From: Acidimicrobiia bacterium
GTDB lineage: Bacteria; Acidobacteriota; Vicinamibacteria; Vicinamibacterales; UBA2999
Direction: 5' to 3'
NCBI GenBank assembly: GCA_016871275.1
Contig: VFZG01000008.1
Span: 62,001 to 126,000, forward strand
Length of the DNA: 64,000 bases
The position numbers and the translations under genes are program-made. The notes under the pieces are model-generated. The model did not search any database. It saw only the letters and a program-made list of their open reading frames with translations, and was not told the origin of the DNA. The stretch's first letter is position 1; every line of letters begins with the position of its first letter. Positions 46,691 to 56,300 of the stretch are shown piece by piece.

Positions 46691-47712
46691 CGGCGGGCGC
46701 CCGTGAAGATTGACTTCGGCATCTTGACGTGCACGCCCATGGTGCCGTCCACCAGCTGCGTGATCGCCACATCGCCCGCCAGGCTCGTGAGCTGATAGGC
46801 CTGATGGCTGTCCAGCTTCTTGGTGGCGGCCAGAAAGTCGATCATCTCCTGGATGGCGACCCGCGTCGCCTTGGTGAGGTCGACGTCGGTGCCCATCGAG
46901 ATGTAGTGCGTCTTCGTTTCCGCGCGCGGCCACGCCAGCGTCATGCCTTTGCGGACGGTGAGCTGCAGGCGGCCGCGCAGCGAGGTTTCAAGGCCGGTTT
47001 GATCGACTTCGCCGTCGCCCTGCGCGGCATGGCCGTCGCCGACTTCGAACAGCGCGCCCTTCACGTGCACCGGGATGAAGAGGGTGGTGCCGGCGACCAG
47101 TTCCTTGTTGTCCAGGTTGCCGGCGTGGGTGCTGGGCGGGTTACTGCTGACGCGCCCGACTTCGGCGGCCGGCGCGACGCCCATGCTGCCGAAGAACGGA
47201 CGCAGCGGAAGGACGATGCCGGGCGCGAAGGTGGCGGTCATCGCCTTGCGATCCATGCGAATGATTGTTGGGCCACGTCCGAGCTCGCAGTTCTCCCGGA
47301 CGAACCCGCTGCAGCCGTTGTAGCCGTAGGCAATCGGGAGATCGATCGACAGCACCTTCACTTCGAGCGCATCGCCCGGCTCAGCGCCGTTGACGTAGAC
47401 GGGTCCGGTGAGGATGTGGCCGCCAGGGCCACGATCTGTGACCTGCGCCACGATCGCTCGGAGCGACGCCTGGATTTCCGACGGCGGCACCCCTGCTTTC
47501 TCGAGCCGGTCCGGTGTCGACGTCAGCAGCGTGTCGACGTCGATGATGTCGCCAGAGTTGATGGTCAGGACCGGCTTGGTCTCCGCCCAATAGTGCCCGT
47601 AGGCAACGGTGGTTGGCGTCGCTTCGAGGCGGTGCGTCTTGGGCCCCTGGCCGGCGGCCGGTGTCGTGGCCAGTAGCAAAGCGAGTGGCAGCGTGCGGAG
47701 CAGGCGCGGCAT
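46687..47712 (-). CDS. Exported acetamidase/formamidase-family protein
   Basis: A 341-residue member of the FmdA/AmdA family with an N-terminal signal peptide (LLRTLPLALLLATTPAAG), so it would act in the periplasm. Landmarks are INSGDIIDVDTL, HILTGPVYVNGAEPGDALEV and the metal-site block LFIPVHVKGALFEVGDGHAA, then QGDGEVDQTGLET. These enzymes hydrolyse small amides to acid and ammonia; exported members have no established substrate. It is the first gene of the amidase/PAP2/HupE operon. Confidence 0.87.
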   Translation of the reverse strand: MPRLLRTLPLALLLATTPAAGQGPKTHRLEATPTTVAYGHYWAETKPVLTINSGDIIDVDTLLTSTPDRLEKAGVPPSEIQASLRAIVAQVTDRGPGGHILTGPVYVNGAEPGDALEVKVLSIDLPIAYGYNGCSGFVRENCELGRGPTIIRMDRKAMTATFAPGIVLPLRPFFGSMGVAPAAEVGRVSSNPPSTHAGNLDNKELVAGTTLFIPVHVKGALFEVGDGHAAQGDGEVDQTGLETSLRGRLQLTVRKGMTLAWPRAETKTHYISMGTDVDLTKATRVAIQEMIDFLAATKKLDSHQAYQLTSLAGDVAITQLVDGTMGVHVKMPKSIFTGARR

Positions 47713-47767
47713 GCGCGCATTCTACTGCCGTCGCCGGAAGGCCGGAACCCGGATAGAATTCCCCGCA

Positions 47768-48994
47768 ATGCCTTGGTACAAAGAGGTGTCCCGCCAGCAG
47801 TGGAAGACTTTTCTCACCACCTATGCGGCGTGGACCCTCGACGCCTTCGACTTCACCATCATCACGTTCGTCCTGACCGACATTCGCCGCAGCTTCGAGG
47901 TGAACCTCGCGCTGGCCGGAGCGTTGGCCACGGTGACGCTGCTGTTCCGCATGGTCGGCGGCATTGGCGCCGGCACGCTCGCCGACAAATACGGACGCAA
48001 GGGGCCGATCCTGTTTTCGATCGCGTGGTTTACCGGCTTTGCGTTCCTGAGCGGCCTGTCGACCAGCTACGTGATGCTGTTCGCCTGCCGCGGTCTGTTC
48101 GGCATTGGCATGGGCGGCATGTGGGCCGCGGGCATGCCGCTGGCCCTCGAGCAATGGCCGGCGAAACATCGAGGCATCGCCTCCGGCATCCTGCAGGGCG
48201 GCTACTCAACTGGCTTCCTGCTGTCGTCGCTGGTCTATCAGCTGGGCTATCCGCTGGTCAGCGACAACCCCGATTGGGCCTGGCGGTTGATGCTGTGGGC
48301 CGGCGTGCTGCCGGCGATTGTCATCTTCTACCTGATGCTGCGCGTGAGCGAGAGCCCGTTATGGCTCGAACAGCAGCGCGAGCGCGCCGGCCGGCCGGTG
48401 CGATTGTCCTTATCGCGGCTGTTCGATGCGGACCTTCGCTGGGTGACCATTCATACCTCCATCCTGATGGGCGCGTTCGTGTGGATGTACCAGTCGACGA
48501 CCATCTGGTACCCGACGCTGCTGGCGAACCTCAAACAGCAGCCGCTCGCGTTCCTGTTGCTGCTCAATGCCAGCGGCATGATTGGCTCGATCGTATTCGG
48601 CGCGCTGTCGGAGCGGTGGGGCGGGCGCCGTGGCGCCGCAACGCTCGGCTTGATCGCCGGCGTGCTGTCGGCGCCGGTCTACCTGTTTTCCACGACCAGC
48701 GGCGGACTGCTGCTCGGTGCATGGTTGATTGGCTTCTGCGCATCTGGTGCGTGGGGCATTGTCCCCGGCTACCTGGCGGAGCGCTTTCCGACCGAAGTGC
48801 GCGGTGTCGGCACCGGGTTCTCGTATCACGTCGGGGTCGGCATTGGCGCGTTTGCGCCGTACCTGATCGGCGTGCTGACCGACGCCGGCAGTCAGCTTCA
48901 GACGGCGATGTTCTGGTGCGTGGTCTCTGGTGGCATTGGCGTGATCACATTCCTCTGGCTGGGCCCCGAGACCCGCGGCCGCGAGCTGCGCTAA
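47768..48994 (+). CDS. MFS transporter (sialate/lactate-type branch)
   Basis: A 408-residue 12-helix major facilitator. WTLDAFDFTIITFVLTDIRR in helix 1 carries the D-x-x-D pattern of the SHS/AAHS acid symporters. GGIGAGTLADKYGRKGPIL is the loop 2-3 motif (D-x-x-G-R-R/K). RGLFGIGMGGMWAAG and the later ERWGGRRGA repeat it in the second half. It probably imports an organic acid with protons. ATG 47768 lies 55 bases from the divergent acetamidase-like gene, so the two may be expressed from a shared region. Confidence 0.88.
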   Translation: MPWYKEVSRQQWKTFLTTYAAWTLDAFDFTIITFVLTDIRRSFEVNLALAGALATVTLLFRMVGGIGAGTLADKYGRKGPILFSIAWFTGFAFLSGLSTSYVMLFACRGLFGIGMGGMWAAGMPLALEQWPAKHRGIASGILQGGYSTGFLLSSLVYQLGYPLVSDNPDWAWRLMLWAGVLPAIVIFYLMLRVSESPLWLEQQRERAGRPVRLSLSRLFDADLRWVTIHTSILMGAFVWMYQSTTIWYPTLLANLKQQPLAFLLLLNASGMIGSIVFGALSERWGGRRGAATLGLIAGVLSAPVYLFSTTSGGLLLGAWLIGFCASGAWGIVPGYLAERFPTEVRGVGTGFSYHVGVGIGAFAPYLIGVLTDAGSQLQTAMFWCVVSGGIGVITFLWLGPETRGRELR

Positions 48995-49012
48995 ACCTAC
49001 GCGCCGCCCTGC

Positions 49013-49057
49013 AGTTGGCAACCGCCTTGGCAACTGCCAACCGGAGAACTGCCAACT
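49013..49057. terminator. Palindromic region between convergent MFS and cbs genes
   Basis: AGTTGGCA (49013-49020) pairs with TGCCAACT (49050-49057), and the loop contains a second palindrome TTGGCA-AC-TGCCAA (49027-49040). The GGCAACTGCC words are repeated directly with a 12-15 base period. It sits exactly between two convergent stops and could terminate both; there is no T-run, so Rho-independent activity is unproven. Confidence 0.4.
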
Positions 49058-50427
49058 TACGAGAGCGCCTTAATGATGTCCCAGCGCGTGATGATGTAGG
49101 TCGCGTCCAGCTTGAAGTCGCGCACCAGCACGGCGGGACTGTCGGGCGTGAGCATCTGCGCCAGCGCGTCCACGCTGGTCGAAATGTCGGCGAACGGCAG
49201 CGCCGGCTGCATGATCGCCTCCACCGGGCCGCGCAGGATGTCCGGGTTCTTGACGATCTCCGAATACAGGTAGCCTTCGCTGACCGTGCCGATCAGGCGG
49301 CCGTCGGCGGTGATCGGAATCTGCGAGTAGGCGTGCTCGGTCATGATGTGCGCGGCGGTCTCGACCGACTGGTTGCGGTCGATCGTCACCAGCGGCGCCT
49401 TTTGGCGGTTGGCCACCAGGTCGCGCGCGATCAGGCCCTTGCGATCCAGGAAGCCCTTCTCGCGCATCCACGCCGGGTTGTACATCTTGCCGAGGTAGCG
49501 CGTGCCGTGGTCGTGGAAGATCACCACCACGGTTTCGCCCGGCTTGAACCGATCGGCCAGCTGCAGCAGCCCGGCCACGGCTGAGCCGGCGGAATTGCCG
49601 GCGAAAATTCCCTCCTCGCGCGCGATGCGGCCGGTCATGATGGCGGCGTCGCGGTCGGTCACCTTCTCGAAGTGATCGATCAGGCTGAAGTCGACGTTCT
49701 GCGGCAGGAAATCTTCGCCGATGCCTTCGGTGATGTACGGGTAGATTTCGTTCTTGTCGAACACGCCGGTCTCTTTGTACTTCTTGAACACCGATCCGTA
49801 GGTATCGATGCCCCAGGCCTTGACGGACGGCTTGCGCTCTTTCAGGTACTTCGCGACGCCGCAAATCGTGCCGCCGGTGCCGACACCCACGACGAGGTGA
49901 TCGATCCTGCCCTGGGTCTGCTCCCAGATCTCCGGGCCGGTCTGCTCGTAATGCGCGATCGCGTTCGACGGATTGTCGTACTGATTCGCCTTCCACGAGT
50001 TCGGCGTGTCGTGTTCGAGGCGAGACGACACGGAGTAGTAGGACCGCGGATCCTCCGGATCGACGTCGGTCGGGCAGACGATGACGTCGGCGCCGAAGGC
50101 GCGCAGCGCATCGACCTTCTCCTTCGACTGCTTGTCGGTGGTCGTGAAAATGCACTTGTAGCCCTTGACGACCGCGGCAATCGCCAGGCCCATGCCGGTG
50201 TTGCCCGACGTGCCCTCGATGATGGTGCCGCCCGGCTTCAGCTTGCCGGATTTCTCGGCATCCTCGATCATCTTCAGGGCCATGCGGTCCTTGATCGAGT
50301 TGCCGGGATTGGTGGTCTCGATCTTGGCGTAGACGTCGGCCGCGATGTCCCTGGTGATGCGATTGAGCCGAACCATCGGCGTGTCGCCGATCGCTTCGAG
50401 GATGTTATTGTAAATCGGTCTCGCCAT
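49057..50427 (-). CDS. cbs: Cystathionine beta-synthase with CBS-domain pair
   Basis: A 456-residue PLP enzyme that condenses serine (or O-acetylserine) with homocysteine, or cysteine synthesis in reverse context. The PLP lysine is Lys46 in NPGNSIKDRM, with phosphate loop EGTSGNTG (71-78) and GVGTGGTICGVAKYL. Residues 330-456 form two CBS domains (LVTIDRNQSVETAAHIMTEH and PALPFADISTSVDAL), typical of regulated CBS rather than CysK. ATG 50427; an in-frame extension to 50553 is not supported. Divergent from a polytopic membrane protein gene. Confidence 0.92.
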   Translation of the reverse strand: MARPIYNNILEAIGDTPMVRLNRITRDIAADVYAKIETTNPGNSIKDRMALKMIEDAEKSGKLKPGGTIIEGTSGNTGMGLAIAAVVKGYKCIFTTTDKQSKEKVDALRAFGADVIVCPTDVDPEDPRSYYSVSSRLEHDTPNSWKANQYDNPSNAIAHYEQTGPEIWEQTQGRIDHLVVGVGTGGTICGVAKYLKERKPSVKAWGIDTYGSVFKKYKETGVFDKNEIYPYITEGIGEDFLPQNVDFSLIDHFEKVTDRDAAIMTGRIAREEGIFAGNSAGSAVAGLLQLADRFKPGETVVVIFHDHGTRYLGKMYNPAWMREKGFLDRKGLIARDLVANRQKAPLVTIDRNQSVETAAHIMTEHAYSQIPITADGRLIGTVSEGYLYSEIVKNPDILRGPVEAIMQPALPFADISTSVDALAQMLTPDSPAVLVRDFKLDATYIITRWDIIKALS

Positions 50428-50492
50428 CGGGCAGCTCACGGACCGGATCGCGTGAAACAGTATCGTCACCCGCCGGCTCCTCGCAGCGAGCG

Positions 50493-50515
50493 GGGCCGTT
50501 GCTACGGAACGGCCC
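50493..50515. promoter_or_regulatory. Perfect hairpin in the cbs leader/divergent region
   Basis: GGGCCGTT (50493-50500) and AACGGCCC (50508-50515) form an 8-base perfect stem with a 7-base loop, GCTACGG. A second small stem, CTCG-CAG-CGAG, is at 50480-50490. Together they give the cbs transcript a structured leader. I compared it with SAH and SAM riboswitch consensus elements and did not find their conserved core. Confidence 0.35.
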
Positions 50516-50542
50516 GGTAGTACCCAGGGAGTACGAGCGTTA

Positions 50543-52150
50543 GTGACGTCCATTCATCATACACGTCCGGTCCTCGTCTCGCTGGCGGCGTTCATCGCGC
50601 TGGCGGTCGTGCATACGTGGCCGCTGGCTGTGTCGCCGGCGCACTGGTCGCGGATTGACGGCGACGGCGGATTGAACACCTGGGCGGTGGCGTGGGTCGC
50701 GCACGCGCTGCTGCAGCACCCGGACCAGCTGTTCGACGCCAACATCTTCTACCCGCATCGCCACACCCTCGCGTTTTCGGAGGCGATGATCCCTCAGGCC
50801 ATCTTTGCCGTCCCGGTGATTGCCTTCGGCGGCTCCGCGGTGCTGGCGTACAGCGTGTCGGTGCTGGCGGGGTTCGTCCTCACCGGCTGGGCCTTTTGCC
50901 TGCTGACCGCGCGGTGGACCGGCAGTTGGACGGCCGGGTACCTGGCCGGCTCGCTGGCCGCGTTCAACGCGTTTACGCTCGTCAACCTCACGCACCTCCA
51001 GTTCCTGCACACCGAGTTCCTGGCGCTGATGCTGTTCGCCCTCGACCGGTTGATTGCCCTGCCGCGGGTGCGGGACATCGCCTGGCTGGCACTTGGTTTC
51101 GCGCTGCAAGCCATGGCGTCGATCTACCTGATGGTGTTCTCGGTATTCGCGTTGGTGTGTGCGGTGCTGGCGAGGGTGCCGGAGTGGTGGCGGCGCGCCG
51201 GCCCGCTCGCCGCCAGGCTGGCGGCCGCCGCCGCCACGGCGGTGGTGCTGCTGTGGCCGTTCATCGCACAGTACCGGGAGGTGCAACGCACCGAACGCTT
51301 CGAACGCTCGGCGGCCGACGCCGAAGCGGCCACGTGGCGCAATTACCTGTCGACCGGCGCGACCATTCACTACCACCGCTGGAGCCGTGAGCTGGGCGGC
51401 GGGTCGTCCACGTCGGTGTTCCCCGGCGTCGTCGCGCTCGCGTTGGTCGGCGCCGCGGTGGCGGACGCATCAACCCGGAAGGACCCGAGGTTCCGCATGT
51501 GCGGCGCTGCCGCTGTCGGGTGCATGGCGATCTCGTTCATGCCGCTGTTGCCCTTTTATCCGGCGCTGCACGCCGCGATCCCGCTGCTGCAGATGATTCG
51601 CGCCGTGCACCGCATCGCGCAGCTGACGCTGCTGATGGTGGCGGTGCTGGCCGCGTTCGGCCTCGTGGCGCTGGCCCGGCGATGGGGACGCGCAAAGCCC
51701 TGGCCGGCCGCAGCGGTGCTGATCATCGCCGCCGTCAACGCCGAGGCGCTGCGCGCGCCGATTGGCTACGTGTGGTTCGACGGCGTGCCCCCGGTCTACG
51801 ACGTGCTGGCGGCTGAACGCACCGCCGTGGTTGCCGAGCTGCCGTTCCCCATGCCGTCGCAGTGGTTCCTGAACAGTCCTTACATGGTGAACTCAACCCG
51901 GCATTGGCGGCCGCTGCTGAACGGCTATAGCGGCTTCAGGCCGGCCTCGTACGAAAAGGCCTACGCGGCCACCCGAGGGTTCCCGTCGAACGAGTCGCTG
52001 TTGGCGCTCTCCGAGCTCGGCGTCACTCACGTCGTCATTCACCGGCGCGAAGCGAACGTCCCGGCAGGCGACGATCCGTACGGCAACGTCAATTCGATCC
52101 GGCTCGTTGGCCGTGATGACGACATCCTGATCTACCGCCTGGGGTGGTAA
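50543..52150 (+). CDS. Polytopic membrane protein, GT-C glycosyltransferase-like
   Basis: A 535-residue integral membrane protein with about ten to eleven helices. The first helix is followed by a long loop with HWSRIDGDGGLNTWAVAWVA, an acidic first loop like that of GT-C glycosyltransferases. NIFYPHRHTLAFSEAM and a soluble C-terminal segment (VAELPFPMPSQWFLNSPYMV onward) resemble putative membrane mannosyl- or arabinosyltransferase relatives. No lipid-sugar partner gene is adjacent. The start is GTG 50543. Function is inferred from topology only. Confidence 0.65.
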   Translation: MTSIHHTRPVLVSLAAFIALAVVHTWPLAVSPAHWSRIDGDGGLNTWAVAWVAHALLQHPDQLFDANIFYPHRHTLAFSEAMIPQAIFAVPVIAFGGSAVLAYSVSVLAGFVLTGWAFCLLTARWTGSWTAGYLAGSLAAFNAFTLVNLTHLQFLHTEFLALMLFALDRLIALPRVRDIAWLALGFALQAMASIYLMVFSVFALVCAVLARVPEWWRRAGPLAARLAAAAATAVVLLWPFIAQYREVQRTERFERSAADAEAATWRNYLSTGATIHYHRWSRELGGGSSTSVFPGVVALALVGAAVADASTRKDPRFRMCGAAAVGCMAISFMPLLPFYPALHAAIPLLQMIRAVHRIAQLTLLMVAVLAAFGLVALARRWGRAKPWPAAAVLIIAAVNAEALRAPIGYVWFDGVPPVYDVLAAERTAVVAELPFPMPSQWFLNSPYMVNSTRHWRPLLNGYSGFRPASYEKAYAATRGFPSNESLLALSELGVTHVVIHRREANVPAGDDPYGNVNSIRLVGRDDDILIYRLGW

Positions 52151-52360
52151 CTACCAACACTTGAGGAGTTCCGCGGACATCCGAAATTCCGGCAACACAT
52201 CCGATTCGATGGCCTCAATGTTCCGAAACGTCCGCCGGGCGTCGGGTCCATGCATGGTCAGGCGGATGACTTCGATCTCGCGCGTGAGCTGGTGCATCGG
52301 CCAGCATGCCTTGACGCCGTACTGCTTGAAGTAGTGGATGCGTTTCTCCGCTTCACGTCT
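52151..52360 (-). pseudogene. C-terminal relic of a Uma2-family (PD-D/EXK-like) protein
   Basis: On the minus strand, 65-70 codons before TAG 52153-52151 read RIHYFKQYGVKACWPMHQLT, then REIEVIRLTMHGPDARRTF and ESDVLPEFRMSAELL. This pattern (K-I-x-Y-F-x-x-G-V-K-x-C-W ... V-L-P-E-F) is the end of Uma2/DUF820 endonuclease-like proteins. The upstream catalytic part is absent, replaced by a GC-rich frame with no recognisable sequence. I treat it as a broken gene. The rest of the interval to 52667 has no coding gene. Confidence 0.5.
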
Positions 52361-52387
52361 TCGCCGAAAGGGCGGTCTGACCTCCAC

Positions 52388-52420
52388 GGATGGGGCCAAC
52401 GCCGCGCGTCGGCCCCATCC
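52388..52420. repeat. 10-base perfect inverted repeat in a gene-poor stretch
   Basis: GGATGGGGCC (52388-52397) pairs with GGCCCCATCC (52411-52420) around a 13-base GC-rich loop. It lies in the non-coding interval next to the Uma2 relic. Confidence 0.5.
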
Positions 52421-52473
52421 TCTCGGGACCCGGGAAAGCGCCACTCGTTCGCCCGATTGCGCGGCTCGCTGAT

Positions 52474-52517
52474 ACGCGCGATTCCGATCTCTGACTGGAC
52501 AGTTCGGAATCGCGCGT
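52474..52517. repeat. 14-base perfect inverted repeat in a gene-poor stretch
   Basis: ACGCGCGATTCCGA (52474-52487) pairs exactly with TCGGAATCGCGCGT (52504-52517), separated by 16 bases that contain ACTG/CAGT. This is the most extensive perfect stem in the window outside coding sequence. It could be a mobile-element remnant or the core of an unknown structured RNA. Confidence 0.55.
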
Positions 52518-52667
52518 GCAATCGGTCTCACTCGACGCGGTGTCGCAAATAGCCATCCGCGTCCCCCAAGTCGGTCAGACTGCCATTTCGGCTCCGCCGT
52601 TGGCTTGTCGCTTTGTTTGCCACCCGCCTCGGGGGAGAGCCGGGCCGTCGCCCACCCTCGCCGACGG

Positions 52668-53330
52668 TTAACGCTCGGCGCACTTGGCGTTGCTGTAGCC
52701 GGAGCGGAAGGGTGTGACGATGCCTGTCTGTGCGTCGAAGCGGTGACGGGTGACACACGCGGTGTCGTTAGCGAGCAGGTGAATCGAGATCGAGGGCGTG
52801 TCGGAGATGGTCCTGACGTAGTGGATGTCGTCGAGCGGTGGCAGCAGCGTGTAGAACTCCCCGTGTTTCACCGTCTGGCGGCGCGCGACGTCCAGCTTGG
52901 CATGTGACTCATCGCTGCCGTCGTCCAGGCGGCGATACACCGTTTCGTCCTGGACCCCGCGATACACGCCAATCAGACCCCACGCGAGGTGATCGTGGAT
53001 TGGTGTTTGCGCGCCGGCGGGGATGACGAGCGAGAAGAGGCAGAGGGATCCGTCCTCGGCGCGATAGAGCGCGTACTGCCCGATGCCGCCGCCCATGCCG
53101 CTCGTGAGATCAGGCTCACCGTATTCCTTCGGCAACCAGTTGTCGGCCGAGAGGAGCTTACCGAAGGCCGGCCGCAATGCATCGACACGCGCCTGCGTGT
53201 CGGCAATCTTTGCGGTGAGCCGACGCGTCTCGTCGATCAGCGAACGAACCTCGGGCACGTCCACGAGAAACCCATAGTGCAGGTGCGTGCCTGCGCCGGG
53301 CTCGGTCGTGGGGCGCCCGAAATCACACAT
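52668..53330 (-). CDS. Cysteine dioxygenase-like cupin protein
   Basis: A 220-residue cytosolic cupin of the cysteine dioxygenase/COG5553 type. The iron-binding histidines appear as H-x-H in QTPIHDHLAWGL and a later His in DDIHYVRTISD or SISIHLL. GVYRGVQDETVYRRLDD follows the first site as in CDO proteins. It may oxidise a thiol with O2, but the substrate is unknown. The start ATG 53330 shares bases with the stop of the upstream Asp-box gene (TGATG), so the two are coupled. Confidence 0.78.
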   Translation of the reverse strand: MCDFGRPTTEPGAGTHLHYGFLVDVPEVRSLIDETRRLTAKIADTQARVDALRPAFGKLLSADNWLPKEYGEPDLTSGMGGGIGQYALYRAEDGSLCLFSLVIPAGAQTPIHDHLAWGLIGVYRGVQDETVYRRLDDGSDESHAKLDVARRQTVKHGEFYTLLPPLDDIHYVRTISDTPSISIHLLANDTACVTRHRFDAQTGIVTPFRSGYSNAKCAER

Positions 53331-56300
53331 CAGTTCGATCCGGAGAGCTTCTTCAGCTGTGCCTCGATCGCCTGCATCTCCTTGAGCAGGTCAGCATAGC
53401 GATCGTGCGCGTCCCTGCCGACACGCTGGTCGGCCTGCGTCGTCATGCGATTGATGTTGTTCAACTGGCTGATCAGCATCGGCTGTGTGTAGATGCCGGG
53501 CGTGTCGACCACGCGGGCATACAGGCGCTGCAGTTCGTTGCTGTACTTGGTGTTGCTCGGCGAGTCGCCGGGCAGGGCAGGCGCGAGACCCGGCTTGAGA
53601 CCGGCCTTCTGCATCGCCTGCTCAATGGACTGCTGCAGCTTGCGCGCGTCGCTGATCGCATCGCGCACCTGCAGCTGGAACTTCACCTGCTCGGTGATCG
53701 CCGCATCGCTCACGCCGTCGGCGGCGACGCGCGGATCAGCGATCAGCGCAAACGTCTTCGCGATCGTCCCGCTTCCGGACGTCAGCCGCACGGTGTACTT
53801 GCCCGGCGGCACCATCGGTCCGCCCTGGCCGCCGTTCGGGTTCTGCACCGTCCACGGGCCTGGGTAGCGCAGGTCCCACGTGATGCGCTGCATGCCGGCT
53901 TCGGCCCGGATGCTGGCGGAGCCCTGCGGTCCCCGGAAGAAGGGGCCGCGCATCTCCTGGCCGGCCGAGCCGGCGCTCTTGGGCGCCGCCACGTTGAAGG
54001 TGCGAAGCACCGCACCGCCGGCATCGAGCACCTCCAGCTTCGTGTCAGCGCCGGGGGCCGTGGCGAAGTAGAAATCGAACTGCGCGCCCTGGAACGGATA
54101 CTCCGGGTCGACGTTCGAGAACGGGGCGGTGCTGCTGCGATAGCGGATGGTGTCGCGCGGCTGGAACAGTGCGACCGCCGGCAACTTCGACTGTTCCTCT
54201 TCGTTGGCGAAGCCGAAGCTCGCGCCGGCCGCCGGCGGCGCGCTCGCGAGCCGCGCCAGCTCCTGCAGCGGCGTGATGTTGTCCATGATCCACGCCGACC
54301 GTCCCATCGTTGAAACGACCAGGTCGTTGCGATGCACTCTGATGTCGGTGATTGGCGTATTGGGCAGGTTCTGCTGCAGCGACTGCCAGTTCCGGCCGCC
54401 GTTGAATGACACGAAGAACCCGAATTCGCCGCCGGCGTAGAGCAGGCCGGCCTGGCGCGGATCTTCGCGAATCACGCGCGTCGCGTGATCGGCGGGAATG
54501 CCGTTGGTGCCGTCGGTGAGCAGCGTCCACGTCTCGCCGTAGTTGTCGGTGCGGTAGATGTACGGCTTGAAGTCGTGCTCGCGCAGGAAGCGATAGCCGG
54601 CAAGGTAGGCGCGGCCCTTCATGTGCGGGGAGTCTTCAACGGTCTGAATGCGGGCGCCGACCCAATCCTTCGGCGTCACGTTCTTCCACGTTTTGCCGTT
54701 GTCGCGCGACACGTGCACCGGGCCGTCGTTGGCGCCGGTCCAGATGACGCCCCGTTCGAGGCGCGACTCGGTCATCGCGTAGATGGTGGAGTAGACCTCT
54801 TCGCCGGTGACGTCACGCGTGATCGGGTTGCCTGAGACGATCTGGTACTGCGGTTCCTTCGCCGTCAGGTCGGGGCTGATGATGTCCCACGAAATGCCCT
54901 CGTCCATTGAGCGATGCATCACGTGCGAGGCCTGGTAGATCACGCGCTCGTCGTGCGGCGACACGTAGACCACCGTCTGGCGCGGGAAGCGGAACTTGAT
55001 TTCGTCGGGATCGTGGCCGTACCGGTTCTGCGGATATACCCAGTAGTGCTTTTCCTGGCCGGTCTCGGTGTTGTAGCGGCCGACCTCGCCCTTGCAGGCG
55101 CCCCAGACGACCTTGCCGTTCTTCTTCGGCCAGATCTGTCCGGTCTCGCAGCCCGAGGCCTGCTGCCACGACTGCGCCGGGTGCTCGAAGCCCCACGACA
55201 CCGGCGGAATGCTCGGGATGATCAGCGTGCTGTTGTCCTGCTGCGGCATGTAGAGGCGATACGGGTACTGCTCGTCCACCGCCACCATGTAGTACTCGGC
55301 GGTCGGCTGGTTGAGAATCGACGACCAGCTGCGGCCGCCGTTCAGGCTCACGTTGGCGCCGCCGTCGTTCACCTGCAGGATGAGGTTCGGATTGTCGGGG
55401 TTGAACCACATGCCGTGGTTGTCGCCGTGCGGCGTATCCACCGTCGTGAACGTCTTGCCGCCGTCGATCGACTTGTGCAGGCCGAGCTCGTTGACCCAGA
55501 CTTCGTTGTCGTTGAGCGGGTTGACCGTCACGTAGTGGAAGTAGAACGGGCGCGCCCGCAGTCGCTGCGAGCTGTTGACCAGCGTCCAGGATTCACCGGC
55601 GTCGTTCGAGCGGAACAAGCCGCCTTCGTTGCCGGGCGCTTCCACCATCGCGTAGAGCACCTTCGGGTTGCTCCGAGCGATGTCGATGTCGATCTTGCCA
55701 ATGAGCTTGTCGGGAAGACCCGCGGTGATCTTCTTCCAGGTCTCGCCGCCGTCGGTGGATTTGTAGATGCCGCCTTCGCTGGCCGGGCCGCCGCTGATGA
55801 TGTCCCAGCCCTTGCGGAAGCCGCGATACATCGCCGCATAGAGAATGTCCGGGTTCTGCCAGTCGACTTCAATGTCGCGGCCGCCGGTCTCGTTGTTCAC
55901 GAACAACGTCTTCTTCCACGTCCGGCCGGCATCGGTGGTCTTGAAAATGCCGCGCTCGTCGTTGGGACCGAAGGGCGATCCCAGCGCCGCCAGCCACACG
56001 GTGTTGGTGTTGTAGGGATGCACCTTGATGCCGCCGATCTGCCCGGAGTCCTTGAGACCCATGAACTCCCACTTGTTGCCGGCATCGGTTGACTTGTAGA
56101 CACCCCGGCCGATGATCACGTTGGAGCGAATCGCCGCGCTGCCGGTGCCGACCCACACGTGATTCGGATTCGACGGCGCCACGTCGATCGAGCCAATCGA
56201 ACCGGTCGACGTGATCTGGCCGTCGCTCACCGGCGCCCAGGTAATACCCGCATCGTCCGTCTTCCACACGCCGCCGCCGACGCCGCCGAAGTAGAACGTG

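Noticed and set aside
50428-50542. SAM or SAH riboswitch before cbs
   Set aside because: A hairpin is present, but the diagnostic core sequences of these riboswitch classes are missing in both orientations.
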